In this document: positions 12,456 to 51,130 of the stretch, one piece after another | Layout of the letters: the number at the start of each line of letters is the position of its first letter | Numbering within the stretch: position 1 is the first letter of the stretch | Source: Maea johnstoni | Taxonomy: Eukaryota; Annelida; Polychaeta; Spionida; Magelonidae | Reading direction: 5' to 3' | DNA length: 64,000 bases | Assembly: GCA_963942565.1 (NCBI GenBank) | Contig: OZ012684.1 | Coordinates: 71,068,257 to 71,132,256, forward strand | Translations under genes and position numbers: made by a program | Notes under the pieces: model-generated | Databases searched by the model: none | Told to the model about the DNA's origin: nothing | The model's input: the letters and a program-made list of their open reading frames with translations, nothing else

Positions 12456-15140
12456 TACTGCTTTCTAATTTTCTCTTGAGCTGATCTAGTATCACCTAGA
12501 GATAATGAGATATGCTGTAGGAAGATATATAAAGTGGCAATGAGAAATAAAAAATAAAAAAATCTTCTTATAGAATCCCACTCATTACTGCTGAGATTGT
12601 AAATCAAAACAAAAACATCATACCATTAATTCCCATTAGATCTGGCTTGAGCATCAGAAGTGTGAACAATAGTATAAAAAGTTGGCACTTTTTCATGGTG
12701 TGCCCTCATATAAAATACAAAAAGCTGAGGGTGAAAATTGCCTTCACCCGCACTTGCCCTGAAACCTATTCATGAGCTTGTTAGCGCACAGAATGAAGTA
12801 TCTCTGCGTCTCTAAGGAACAGCCGATGAGGTATAGCAGTAAATTGAGGTTGTCTTGCTAACAATGATGTAGTAGTGGAGAAGGTAATAAAGGATCCGGG
12901 GACTTTTTCTGCTCAGCTCGGGAATATGGAGACGTGCATGACAGTTTATCGTAAAGCATGCATGAATGAGCCCAGTGTAGGCTTGAGTTAGTGTAATAAA
13001 CTTGCTGATCCTTGTGGGCCCAACACAGCAGGGAAATGGGGTGTTGCTCAGATGACCTGACTCTTCCAGCCAAGGGATCAATGACTGCTGAAAAATCCTT
13101 AAATTCAGTTATGTATTGCCGTCAAAATTAAAACAAACCTACTAAAGATAGCACCTTATGAAAAGGACCAAGTGCTGTTCATTAGATCAGTCTCACCTCA
13201 TCCCCTACCCGAAGGAAATGCAAGGATATTTCCTGAAAAAAGGTCCCTGAAGGAGAACACATATCTTATTGCTTGAAGATGTTCTTTCTGTAAAGACCAT
13301 TTCAAACTCATGCTGTTGATGGACCTTCTGCGCTAGTTTGACTATTTTGCAAGTTTTCTTTAACTTAATTCTGTAGTGACCTAGTACTCTCTGACTAATT
13401 CTGTTATTATCTGTCTGATCAAAGAAAAGTATTAGAATTTTAAAAATTTTGAATTAAAAAAACAAAACAATCAACAACTCTTCAAATATTCTATGAAGTT
13501 ATGTTACATTAATAAGTGTCATAGGTTCCAGACTCCAGAGAGCACCTTTCCAAGGAGAATTCCAAGCACATAGGGTTATAGATAACCTCTGGGTCACTTA
13601 GCATACAAGTGGTGACTAGATCGTTTATCCAAGAAAAACACATAACAAGCGTTGGCCATCACATATCTCTCATTTTTCTCTGCCAGTAGGGTTACATGGA
13701 AATGCTCTATGGGGCTAAGAGGTTGCCAGACCCCTGACTCGGAGGATAACATCTTGATTCCTGTTTCACATCCATAAGGGACCTATTGCTAGAAGTCACC
13801 TAATGGAATTGTTCAGTATCACAAGTTTGAAAATACCTATATTGGCCAAATTTTTCATTTTTGTCAAGATTGATAATTTCATAAGCATCATATATTTTAT
13901 TCTTTTTCTATGTTGAAACATTTAACTTTCACTTATACATTTCAGCTTTTTTAAATTGATAAATTTTGTGAAAGTTACAATATTTTTTCAGGCAATGAGA
14001 ATATAAATGGATCATTACTTCATTAGGGTTATAAGTTTCTGCTGTAATACCAATTACATATCATTTTTGAATTTTATTGACATAAACATTTTATAAGGTT
14101 GAATCTTGCATTATGTCAATGTTTTGATATTGATAATGAATTTTTATCTTTTATTCATTTACCTATTTCCTCAGCACTTAATTTAACGTTTTGAGAGGAT
14201 GCTTTGTTCAACTCCCGAGATCTCATTAACAAGTGCCACCTGGATCTGTGCTAAGTTTGAAAAACTTTGGAAATAAAACACCAATTTACAAATTTACAAA
14301 CTATTTGAAGGAGAGGGGTTGGATTAGTTCTGAACAGCATTGATCCTTCAAATATTTTATGAAAAAAAATTCTCCGATCTAGATGATATTGTCAAAATAG
14401 TTGGGTGGTTTTGGGCATTATCGACATGAATGAGTTAATATGAAAACTTTTGGGTAATAGTGGCAGATTAAATGTTGGCTCTTAAACATTTTCTCCACAG
14501 CAACATGTTATGTTATGTAGATGTAAATGTTATGAATACATGGACCTGAGTTTATTTTGACCCCTGTGTAATGATTTTCCTTAGTACAGCTCTTAAGTTG
14601 AATTAGACAGGTTGTGTTTCCATGCTATTTCAACCTCTCATTTTGTGGAGAGATAACAATACCTGTGCACTCCCTTACCAACCAGTCTATTTCAGGCCTT
14701 GTGTTTATTTCTATCTATCACTCTCTTTCTCTCTCACTTGACTTGAGACTTGTACCTAGATCTGTGTTCAACTGTTCATCACTTGACTTTAAGTGGCCTG
14801 TTCGACCTGTTTGCCAATCCACCTCTTATCAGGCTTTTAACATTACTCGCATCGCTTCCTTGGAGAAAAATGCCTTTATACATTGCTTTAAAACTAAGAT
14901 CTTTACTCAGCTCTTTATTTTACTCCTTACCTCCAATACAATTAATTCTCTACTGAGTCTATTCATTCTGTCTAACTATCTTATAGTGAGGTAACTGAGG
15001 TTCTGTCTAAAGTTGTTTATAGTCGTTACCTCCCTCGCTTTGGATACCTTTAACTTGAGGACAAAAGTAAGGGAAATTTTGCCCTTAAGAAAACCTTTCA
15101 GGGTTCCTTAACAAAGATTTTTTTATGGAACTTGGTAAAG

Positions 15141-15490
15141 GTCTTCTCTCTCTTTCTCCCCATATTCATTTGACCATTTCACTCCCTCTTTTCCTACCCT
15201 ATATTAGAGTGGAACAGCAGTTTGTTTTCCACCCTCCCATGTTAGAAGAGAGAATAATGTCTTGACTTTAGATCAGGTCTTCTATATCTTTCTCCCCCAC
15301 ATTCATATCTTCATTTCACTCCCTCCATTCCTACCCTAGAAGGCTAGAACAGCAAGGACAAGTAGAATATTCTACATGCCTGTGTCTACAAGGATATGTG
15401 CACTTTGTTTCCCCCCTGCCTCACTTAGAATAATGCCCATGTACGTCCCCTGACTTTAGATCAGGTGTGCTGTCTCTTTTGCCTTGCCTT
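15141..15490. repeat. Degenerate direct repeat, unit about 136 bp
   Basis: The segment from GTCTTCTCTCTCTTTCTCCC at 15141 through TTGACTTTAGATCAG recurs from 15277 (GTCTTCTATATCTTTCTCCC) to 15462, and a third partial start follows at 15465. Shared words are TTTCACTCCCTC, TTCCTACCCTA, GAACAGCA and AGAATAATG. Non-coding, pyrimidine-rich. Confidence 0.55.
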
Positions 15491-16059
15491 GGGAGCGTCA
15501 TGTAACTACCAGAAAACCCTAATAGCCTACATATGGCCCAACAGAAAACCAATTTGGTTTCTCAACGTGGGCATGTAATGAGTGAGATTGCTTGGAAAGG
15601 ACGTCTGTCTCATCTTATAGGAGGGTTGTTAATGTTAGGACATTCCCCCAGGGCTTTACAGCCAGACTAAGGCTAATCTGCAGGCCTAGTGCTCACACGC
15701 CTTTAACCACTTCAAGCCTACAGGACCCTGCACAACGCAGTGTCAAGATACATCATACTAATAAATGTTTTAGGAATTTTGTATTATCACCACGTTTTTG
15801 CCATATTTAGGCTTAATCCTGTCTAGCCATTTGTAAGTGGATTTGGAAGGCAAAACCACAGCTTAACCCAAAGTCACTGGCAATATTCTCACATATACAC
15901 TAAAAATCAAATAATATGTGATTAGATGAAATATCTTTAAAGTGATTTTTGTTTGTTGAGTTCTAATAACATTTCCATTGCCTATACTTTTTGACATGCA
16001 TTAGATAAAAAGATTTCAACAGGAAGGCATTTTTTTTGGCTCTGTAGTCATGAACAGGT

Positions 16060-16268
16060 TTAACCCTTATACTGCTGGTGGCTAATTTGGCCAATACAAA
16101 ATTATGCAAAAAACCTGCAAAATTATTGAATCCCTGGCATACGACTACTCATCCGAGAGTACTCAGTGAGAGCTATCCAATGAATACCAACATGACAGGG
16201 TTTATATGGTTTTCATCTTTGCATCCTTGTGCTTTGGACAAAAGTAGCCTTAGCATTGGAAGGGTTAA
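16060..16268 (+). mobile_element. piggyBac-like TTAA MITE, family A
   Basis: TTAA followed by CCCTTATACTGCTGGTGGCTA. The right end TAGCCTTAGCATTGGAAGGG is followed by TTAA. TTAA duplications and CCC-starting ends are the hallmarks of piggyBac elements. The 209-bp body (GCTATCCAATGAATACCAAC, CATGACAGGGTTT) recurs at 18361, 35479, 39436, 39781 and 43468. Confidence 0.8.
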
Positions 16269-17844
16269 GCGGTGAGCATCTTGTAGTGCCTTATCCACAC
16301 CCACCCTGTGATTCGCACAGTCAGAGTTCATGCTGCATATTATTCATGTGTTATATTAGCATCAAACACGGCCTCTAGATTAGGGGTCTACAGATTAATC
16401 TGTGCTGGCCAGGACATAGCAAATGTCTGAGGTGTGTGATATGATAGGTTCTTACTTGGTTGACCCAACATTATATCACGAGGTCAAGGTGACCATTCCT
16501 TTATGAGGAGTGAGCATGGGGAATGATACTTGCTCTAGTAGGATTGTCATTATATGTAGGGCTACAAATTATTTTCAGCCTTAAATAAATCAGATCCCAG
16601 CTCCCTTCATCTTATTCTAGCCCAATTATTGGCCATGTATATATTAGTGTTAAAACTTCTAGACTTGGACTGGTGTTTAAGCAGGGCTACCTATAATGTT
16701 TATTCTTAATGAAATGGGAAATCAGCTCCCACCATCTGGTAGTATTTCCTACCCCTCTATGTAGTATATATGAAGGCTAAAACCTGTTCTTGTTGCCCTG
16801 CCATTCTCAGTAGGGCTACAGGTCAATGCAGAGCCTTGATGAAATGGTACCCTAGATTCATCATGAGCCCCAACTCATACCACATGCATGTATGCCTAAG
16901 GGGTATGGCATTTCACCTGTCCCTTTTGCCTTACTCCATCATCAGTCATCTTCCTAATAAAAAGCTTGCCCCTAGACTACTAAAAAGATTGCAACTGGCA
17001 TCTTACATCTTAAAAACAAGGCCTAATTTTCACTAACCAATGGCTTTTGCAGGTCCATTACATTGATGTAGGAAGGCCATAGAAATCATTTGGCGGTACA
17101 TTAGGGCTGGCCAGGGAGCCCATTTGCTGGGGAACTGGCGCTGTTTCTCATGTAGCTTGCTCACTACACTAATGAGTGGACAGGTAGGGTGAGGAGTTAA
17201 CTAGTATGAGTAGGTTGTGGGGGACAGAACGCGCAGTTCTCGCTACTAAAGCATCAAAGCATTTAGCAGCAGGTGCTCATCACTTTTTAGCATGGGGGTT
17301 TGAAGATAATCAATTATCCGAACACACATAACTTGGACCTTAGTGTATATTTCTTTTTCGAAAGTCTCACATTCTGATGATTTCGTCTGAAATTGAATAT
17401 CCAGCCAAATTGCGACTGAAGGAGAGAAATGAAAGTGGAAAATATGGTTTTGCAGGTTTATAGTCTATAGGAGGGTACCAATGTTGTGAAACTGAAATTT
17501 TATTGAGATGAACTTTGAGTTTGGTAGTCATATATCCTATTTGTCCAACCCAAATGTGAAAAATGGTGCTGTATTATAGTGCATGGATTCAAAAGAACAA
17601 ACATTGTGTTCCTGGGAGTAGGTACATAATTATGAGCATCGTTGAAAGTTCAACAATATTATGCTTATATAGAGATCTAACCAATAGCATTATATTTTTG
17701 TGATCCATAGTCTATCTTTCAACCATAAGCATGTATCAACTTATTGAGATAAAGACATCATATCCTTATATGATGTCATGGCCAATCATACAGAGGTGAA
17801 AGAATTTAGTTGTTAGTTTGAAATTAACATTTTAACAAATTCCT

Positions 17845-17932
17845 CCTCATAAGGTTTGGGTGTCCTGAGGATTGGTTTATGAGGATTAGGGTGTCCAGAT
17901 GTCACCCAGAGGCTGTGCTGGCTAAGACTATG
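17845..17932. mobile_element. Fragment of the GGTCTTAGCCAG MITE family
   Basis: Contains GGTTTGGGTGTCCTGAGG and ends GTGCTGGCTAAGACTATG, matching one terminal region of the 1181-1477 family. The distal part could not be delimited. Confidence 0.5.
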
Positions 17933-17999
17933 TCTGTGATGCTTGTGAGTATCGTTGGAATAGGTATGAAGCCAGTGATCTTCCACTAATAACATGCCT

Positions 18000-18240
18000 C
18001 TCTGAGAGTGTCAGTAGTCAGGCAGTGTGAGACGCTGAATGTGACATATCTTCATGCACTGAGGCATCTGTTGATGGATCCCATTCTTGTCCTTCTGCCC
18101 CTCTCCACACTAAGTAATTACATTTACATATGCAAGCACTAAAAGTGGGCGTAATGCAATCAATTTGAACCAAAGTGGTTGTTTCCACTCTTTTAAACCT
18201 CTGTGTCCCGAAGTCATGATTAATTACAAGTACCTTCTCT
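18000..18240. promoter_or_regulatory. Candidate regulatory island
   Basis: A unique block with TAATTACATTTACATATGCA, GTGGGCGTAATGCAATCAA and TGATTAATTACAAG, i.e. several homeodomain/POU-like cores close together, bordered by repeats on the right (18361). The regulatory role is only a motif-density inference. Confidence 0.2.
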
Positions 18241-18360
18241 ATTACTTAGTTGCCAACCTATTTCCTCTTCCTCGTTAAAGGACACTTCCATATACATATA
18301 CCAGCATTAGGACAAGTGATCTGTAATTGAATCAAATGTTAGTGTTTGCTGATACAGTGC

Positions 18361-18565
18361 TTAACCCTTATGCTGCTGGTGACTAATTTGGCCAATACAA
18401 AATGATGCAAAAAACCTTAAAAAATAGTTTATATGGGTACTTATCTGAGAGTGCCTAGTAAGAGCTATCCAATGAATACCAATATGACAGGGTTAAAGAT
18501 GGTTTTAAAAATTCTTTGCGTCTTTTTGCGTTATACCAAAGTAGCATCAGCATTGGAGGGGTTAA
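18361..18565 (+). mobile_element. piggyBac-like TTAA MITE, family A
   Basis: TTAA-CCCTTATGCTGCTGGTGACTA on the left and GCATCAGCATTGGAGGGG-TTAA on the right. The interior carries GAGCTATCCAATGAATACCA and ATGACAGGGTTAA. 205 bp, same orientation as the 16060 copy. Confidence 0.8.
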
Positions 18566-19204
18566 TGACTTATCCAGAAACCCTTAGAAGAGTTTCTAAT
18601 TTGGGCCTAAATATGATAAAATTTAGGCTGTTGATTGATGCTTAATATTCTTATCAAGGTGAAATGGACATGTTTTCCTTCTGTTTGTTGAGACCATAAC
18701 ACAACACTCTTTGGGGGTCTAACAGTATTTCCAACCTGTGATCTCAGGCTTGAGAGCCAGGCATCTTATGAGCCAGGCATCATAGTGGTTCCGCTTGCTG
18801 CAAAGAATACAAAAGGAGTTTGTATTTTGTATTTCATAGTCATTGGTGAACTTTTCTGTTTGATATTCCATACATTCATTTGGTGAAAAAGTGTACATTG
18901 ATATTGTTTTGCATTCTATCCCAGGGAGCATTAGGGTGATGGATATTCCTCCCTAGTTATTGTAATCATCCCCTCTGCTCAAGCTAATTATTCTCACAGC
19001 ACTCATTGCCTTTCCAATCATGCTAGTTAATGGATTTCCTAGCTCTTAATCTCATGACAAGCCTACCAATGCTTTACAGGGAATGACATAAAGGTTTTAA
19101 CACAGTTTTGCAACCCATCATGACAAGCCCCCAAGATACTTTGTATGAGATGAAAAAAGCATTTTGGCGAAGCTTGTAATTTCATTACAAGCTTTTAGGT
19201 CTAT

Positions 19205-19769
19205 TATAGGAAAGAACCTTGACAGGAAATGAAATAAAGGTTTTAAGGCGGTGCCTTATTTCATGACAAGCCTCAAGTTCACTTTAAGGGAAGGAAATAA
19301 AGGTTTCGCAGCGGTGCTATATTTCATGACAAGCCTCAAGATCACTTTTAGGGAAAGAAATAAAGGTCTCACTGCGGTGCTATATTTCATGACAAGCCTC
19401 AAGATCACTTTTAGGGAAAGAAATAATGGTTTCACTGCGGTGCTATATTTCATGACAAGCCTCAAATAACTTTTAGGGAAAGAAATAATGATTTCACTGC
19501 GGTGCTATATTTCATGACAAGCTTCATGATCATTTATAAGAAATAAAAAAAAAATGTTTCACTGAAGCGCTATTTATATGGAATGAAATAAATGTTTCAC
19601 TGCAATGCCTTAATTCATGAAATTTATTTACTGACAATTCTTCAAGATCAACTATATGGAGTAAAATAAAGATTCTTCCTAGTTTCTTTACTAGCTCAAA
19701 GAATAATTTATAGGGAATGAAATCAAGATTTTGCTACAGATTTGGTATTTCATGACAGGCCTCAAAATA
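19205..19769. repeat. 63-bp tandem repeat (satellite), interrupted by a transposon
   Basis: The unit TTTCATGACAAGCCTCAAGA..GGGAAAGAAATAAAGGT..GCGGTGCTATA repeats at 19261, 19324, 19387, 19450 and 19512 (spacing 63, 63, 63, 62). Looser copies extend left to about 18990 and right past the inserted element to about 20290. Because 63 is a multiple of three, the array reads open on both strands (70 codons or so), which is a periodicity artefact rather than a gene. Confidence 0.85.
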
Positions 19770-19777
19770 TTTTATAG

Positions 19778-20204
19778 TAGAGCTGCACTCACCACTCACG
19801 AACTCGAGTGGCTCGAGCCCTGGGGCAAACTCGCCGAGCTCGAGCTGAAATGTTCAAATCGTGAGCTCGTCTATTATAGGAACACAAACGTAACACAGAG
19901 CACCTAACACACATTATCAACATACATAACTGCTTATCGCTGTCATGTCTTCTTTTCAATCTCCAATGTATACATTCAAGCGGTGTTGAGTGTTATACTG
20001 ACCTTTGTACCATGTCAGCACGTTTTAGAATTAAATTAACATGGCAATGTTAATAAATCCCCGCCAATAAATATCTATTTCTTAATAGCTGGGCTGGAAA
20101 AAAAGTATTTCTTTGGAAACTTGGAACGTCCGTGAGCTCATGAGCTCACAAGTAAAACGGGTGGTGAGCTCATGAGTTGATCTCCCTTCGTGAGTGCAGC
20201 TCTA
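19778..20204. mobile_element. hAT-like MITE with 8-bp target-site duplication
   Basis: A 427-bp element with perfect terminal inverted repeats TAGAGCTGCACTCAC and GTGAGTGCAGCTCTA. It is flanked on both sides by the 8-bp direct repeat TTTTATAG (19770-19777 and 20205-20212). An 8-bp duplication with TAGRGNTGCA-type ends is characteristic of hAT transposons. The inside is rich in GAGCTC/CTCGAG words. It has no transposase, so it is non-autonomous, and it sits within the 63-bp satellite. Confidence 0.85.
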
Positions 20205-20373
20205 TTTTATAGTACAACTTTATTTCATTTAATTTCTTTCTTCGGCATAGTCTTTGATGACAAGCCTATTGCCATCTTATGGTAGGATAGGTTTACGTCA
20301 GTTACATTTTAATTGATTCTTTGATTTCCATAGTTGAAAGGTGGCTACCTTCAATGAATTGGTTTAAAGTATC

Positions 20374-20709
20374 CAGGGCTCGACCCTGACAGTGAACCGC
20401 TAGCCCCAGGACAGCAAAAATTCCCAAAAATGGCTTCGGGCCAGTTAGAAAGAACTCATTTGGTCCTGCAGGGCCAGTAAACATTAGGTACATTCTTGTT
20501 AACAATTTTCCCCTCAAGAATGCCACCAAATGTTTTTGAAATAAATGAAGATAGTATAAATGAAAATAAATGTTATTGATGAATTTTATGCAATTTTTTT
20601 TCTTGTTATGTTAGAGTAGAATTTGTAGGACCTGTTAAAATTTTGCAGGACCAGTATATCTTAGGTGCTGTTGGTCTTACGGGGCCAGTAACATTAGTGT
20701 TGAGGCCTG
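20374..20709. mobile_element. CAGGGCTCGAC-ended MITE
   Basis: Left end CAGGGCTCGACCCTGACAGT, right end GTAACATTAGTGTTGAGGCCTG. Subterminal GGCCAGTAAACATTAG and GGGCCAGTAACATTAG words show that the two halves mirror each other. Same general class as 12112 and 47792. Flanks are GTATC and CAATC, so no clean duplication remains. Confidence 0.6.
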
Positions 20710-21229
20710 CAATCCAAAATAGAATCTACGTTGTTCTCAAGATTCCATTTTATACTCCTTACCCCTGGTTGCCGTGTGCATTCTGTCTGTTGGCTATCAG
20801 ACAACTTCAATATTTCAAATCATGTGAATGTAGCTCATGAGTAGGACAATTATTGATAAAACTTGTGGGATGCCAAGTGCTGTGATTATGGGAAACCCCC
20901 AGGGGCCTCTGGTAGACAGAGAGCCAGACTGGGCAAGAACTAGTAGGCTCATTGCTGGGTGAAGCACGGCCATTAGGGCAAACTATAAAATAATGTTTCT
21001 GGTTATTAAACTCCATATCGAAACTTATAAAGATATGTGCATTTTTTTGTGATTTCTTCATTTTTGAATGACTGGTGAAACCATAAAATGTTATGCATTT
21101 TTGAGGGTGGTGTAGGAATGGGTTATTTCTTCATTTTTTGTAAATTGATTAATTGGAAATTGATTGATTAATACTTTGATTAACCTATTCAATCAGTTAG
21201 TATTTCTAACTTTTATGGATTACAGCAAA

Positions 21230-21620
21230 AAGCAGCAAATCCCCACGTTTCTGTTAGAACTGCATTCAAAAATGCCTTTGAACTCTGAGACGCACATTTT
21301 TTGTCCCAACACACAAACTGCACATTGCCTTGTCTAGGAATATCAAGGCACACTGGGCAAACATCCAGTGCTATTTTCTTGATTTCTCGTGAGCTGCGAG
21401 TCCCCAGATTGCCGTAGACCCCTTGTCACTCCTATAGCATGCGAATGAGCCGGCTTTTATCTCCTCCTTTTATTTGGAAATTGAGGCCATTCAGCCATCA
21501 GCACCAGCCCAGCACCAGCTGAAAGGCTCGGCTAATGGCAGATATTGCTTTCCCTAATGAACTTAAATCCTTTCAGTTTCTACCAAAGGCCATGTAAATT
21601 TATAGAGCATGGTGCGGATC
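21230..21620. promoter_or_regulatory. Candidate regulatory island
   Basis: About 390 bases of unique, higher-complexity sequence with CACCAGCCCAGCACCAGCTG (E-box CAGCTG), CTAATGGCAG and CCCTAATGAACTTAAATCC. No coding frame and no match to the local repeat families. Listed because it stands out from its surroundings; function unproven. Confidence 0.2.
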
Positions 21621-22971
21621 TTGCAAAAACACTAATTAATCACAGGCTGAAGGTCAGACTAGGAGGAAGAAGTTTTTTATTCAATCAATTTGTCACTGGT
21701 CTTATCCATTAGACTAGATTTCCTCTTGGATGAGTCTCCAAGAGTTCCAGATAAGCGTATTTATCAATTATGAAGTGATTTTTTAGGAAGGAAATATCCT
21801 TGTAATTAAGTTGTCCTCTGGTGTCAGGTTCGTGATTCATGGTGCCTGGTGGGACTTATCCTAATTGCCTGTATGTCTATGTTCATGTTTGCAAAAATAA
21901 CAGGAGTATCATCAAATATTCAAGACCTACAGTAGACATCATAAATGGAGACTGCATACACATTTTAAAGGGTTTAGGTTTCTGGTGTGTAGTTTCAGTT
22001 AAGATTTCTCCCCATCAAACATATGAGTATCATCAAATATTCAAGACATATTTAAGTAGGCAAAAATGGTGTTATAATCCATTATGTAAGTTATACAAAA
22101 GCAAGCAATTATGATGAACACTATCTATTCTAAGAACATAAAGCTATGCCTCAGTCAGAATTTTTGAAGTGCATGTCCAAAGAAGGTAATCATTTAAATG
22201 AATAATAATAATAATCTTTATTTAAATGAATATATTATATATATTTCAAGCCAGGCCAGTACAGTTCATTCAGGTTACATCCATTAAATGTTCTTAATTA
22301 CTTATTGATGAAATACAACACCTAGTATCAATTAATTGTGCCGTTGCATCAAAATTCAAGTGAAGATTTTAAATTATTTGTTTCGAAATTTGCATTTTTC
22401 ATTTACAAAATTTGTGTTTGAACACTATGGTGTCTCATTGAACAATCAGTTATTCTTTGGAAATAAAAGCACAAGTTGAGGGTATTTATCAGAAAAGTAG
22501 ATGGAAGAAAATCAAACAATACTGCTTGTCTTATAATGTGTCAACTTCAAGTTCATAGTTTATTCTCATGTACTTCCAGTACAAATAAGTACTGACACTG
22601 CCTACTACCATTATTACATATATGTTTCCCACCTGTATTTCCCCAACCATAACAAAGACTATTCAGTGGTTTACCTACATTTAATTTATTATCCATTTTG
22701 TGGGCTACTAGCCCCAGGTTTATTTGCTATGAACAAGAAGAATAGAATGCTTGTCATAGATTATGCCAGTCTAGTGGGTAATCACCCACCTAGCCAGGTG
22801 AAATATACAGCTCCTCGGGTACTATACCATAATACATGAAAGCCTGTGTTTGCTAGTTTACCTTACAGCAGAATGGTTTGCAGCACAAGCGGCACCACAG
22901 GCATAGAGTGCAATATAAGGAGTTATGAGACTTCAACCCCACGTTTTTGTTAGTGATGATGCCCAGCGTAT

Positions 22972-22976
<5 letters not shown>

Positions 22977-23065
<89 letters not shown>

Positions 23066-23075
23066 AGAGAGAGAG
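22977..23075. repeat. (AG)n microsatellite
   Basis: About 42 uninterrupted AG dinucleotides (22977-23060) followed by a short interrupted tail TGAAGAGAGAGAGAG. The purity indicates a young, probably length-polymorphic tract. Confidence 0.98.
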
Positions 23076-23504
23076 TTTCGTAGCAGCAGAATTGGACAAG
23101 TGCCAAGTTATCAAGAAAGCAAAAGAAACAAGTTTTATATGTTTATCTATCTGTGTACTTATGCAATGCTGATTTGATTTCTGTTATCATAATATTGACA
23201 TAAAATTCAGATCATGGTCTAGTTGTCAGTTTTGTGTCCAGATATTTCCTGCAGCTGAACATACATTTTTTCCAAGATATGTGTTCAACCAAGGGATATT
23301 ATTCATCAGCTTGTCAAATAGCTTGTCGAAATATATAATTGGTTGCATGATTTTGTATGTGATATCCTAAAACGAACCTTGTACACTCCCAAATATTACA
23401 ACCAGAACTATGTATTTACTTAAAAAAATGAGGCATTCATATTGGGGTGAAAAGAATTTAATAATATGTTTGAAAATCACATTTTAAGAAATTACAAAAA
23501 AAAA

Positions 23505-23578
23505 CTGGGTGTCCTTAGGGGTGATTGTTAGGGTTTGGGTGTGCAAATGATGCCCAGATGCTCTGCTTACTAAGACTG
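23505..23578. mobile_element. Fragment of the GGTCTTAGCCAG MITE family
   Basis: Contains GGGTGTCCTTAGGGGTG, GGTTTGGGTGTGCAAATGAT and GCTTACTAAGACTG, a diverged end of the family at 1181. Confidence 0.45.
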
Positions 23579-24032
23579 AAAGGTCCAAAGTATCATGCCG
23601 CACAAAGAAGTATTTTCCTGGGGTCATTCACCTTTCTGGTATCTGTAGTGTGTGCCACCATCAACACAATTTATGAGTATGCGATTCAATTTTCTACTGT
23701 CCATAGATCGTTTTAACATGATAAAGTATTTTAGCCACTGACAAATATGTTTTTATGAGGTATGATTTATTTCAAAGTGATTAATAAATGTCATTTTAAG
23801 AATGTTTAACTTATTATGCTCTGAAGTAAATAATTTTTCATAAAAGGATGTATTTTTAGCATGGCATTTATCCGTATGATGCATAGTATTTAGCCTAAGT
23901 TGTTAGAAAAAAGATTTGGCTATTACAAAAAAAGTCATAGTTGAAAATTCTTCATTGAATTTTTTACTTGTATATAATTCTGGAAGCTGCCTGTCCAAAA
24001 CGGTTCGTGACTAAGTCCCTCGTTATTATACG

Positions 24033-24112
24033 TAATGATTGATATTTTGGTATAATGATTGATATTTTGATATAATGATTGATATTTTGATATAATGATT
24101 GATATTTTGATA
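24033..24112. repeat. 20-bp tandem repeat, four copies
   Basis: Unit TAATGATTGATATTTTGATA repeated four times with one G/A difference in the first copy, 120 bases upstream of the first LAP exon in the window. Confidence 0.95.
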
Positions 24113-24235
24113 TATTCTTTGTTCTATGGTCTCTGATCTATGCCCCATGAGCTAATATTGTGTGTTTGCCCAGTTATACAGGCAAGGTATTTTGCGTGAC
24201 CACCCAATGATTCCTAATTTCATTTGTTCTTGTAG

Positions 24236-50863
<26,628 letters not shown>

Positions 50864-50869
50864 ATCAAC

Positions 50870-51130
50870 ATAAACTTATAATTTAGCCATCATTGCACAG
50901 TGTGGTTCTAGAACATAGCAGCTAGTCTGTCTCCCTCCTCATTAAGTTAGCTAGTCTACATAGGCCAGATTATCATCTGTGAATACATAGTGACTCTTTG
51001 GAAACATAGATTCCAGTGTTACTACTGATAGTAATCTTAGGTTTGTGTTAACCAAGAAATCTTCCGCTGCAATAGGTAATTCTGTAATGGATCTGAAATA
51101 TAGGAACCAGACCATCTCACAGCATATAAG
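50870..51130 (+). repeat. Decayed tandem copies of the last PDZ exon in the 3' UTR
   Basis: The exon end GTTCTGAAGCATAGCGGCCA then ATCTGTCTCACTCCTTATTG recurs at 50904 as GTTCTAGAACATAGCAGCTA then GTCTGTCTCCCTCCTCATTA. It recurs more weakly at about 51084 as TGTAATGGATCTGAAATATA then GGAACCAGACCATCTCAC. The match extends upstream to the codons for DHDYAV (CCATGATTATGCTGT versus CCATCATTGCACAGT). Confidence 0.65.

Larger units (their letters stand above)
1..24235. other. Non-coding stretch, probably the long 5' intron of the LAP gene
   Basis: No open frame here has exon-like composition with splice sites or resembles a protein family I know. The first recognisable exon of the plus-strand LAP gene begins at 24236 in the middle of its LRR domain, so the start codon and first LRRs must lie elsewhere, most simply left of the window. 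I looked for the conserved LAP start (the RCxRGEEE and LEELYLDANQ segments) and did not see it. Named repeats and islands inside this stretch are listed separately; the rest is AT-rich unique DNA in which I see nothing. That it is all intron is an inference. Confidence 0.6.

Noticed and set aside
14614-14994. 126-codon open frame on the plus strand
   Set aside because: Low-complexity Ser/Leu content, no family resemblance and no splice context; an open frame of this length is expected by chance here.
22200-22330. AATAATAATAATCTTTATTT tail, resembling the end of a SINE or LINE
   Set aside because: The adjoining sequence shows no Pol III boxes or reverse-transcriptase frame, and boundaries cannot be set.
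1-24235. CRISPR array, operon or bacterial-type features
   Set aside because: All gene structure is eukaryotic; tandem repeats here have no constant-spacer pattern.
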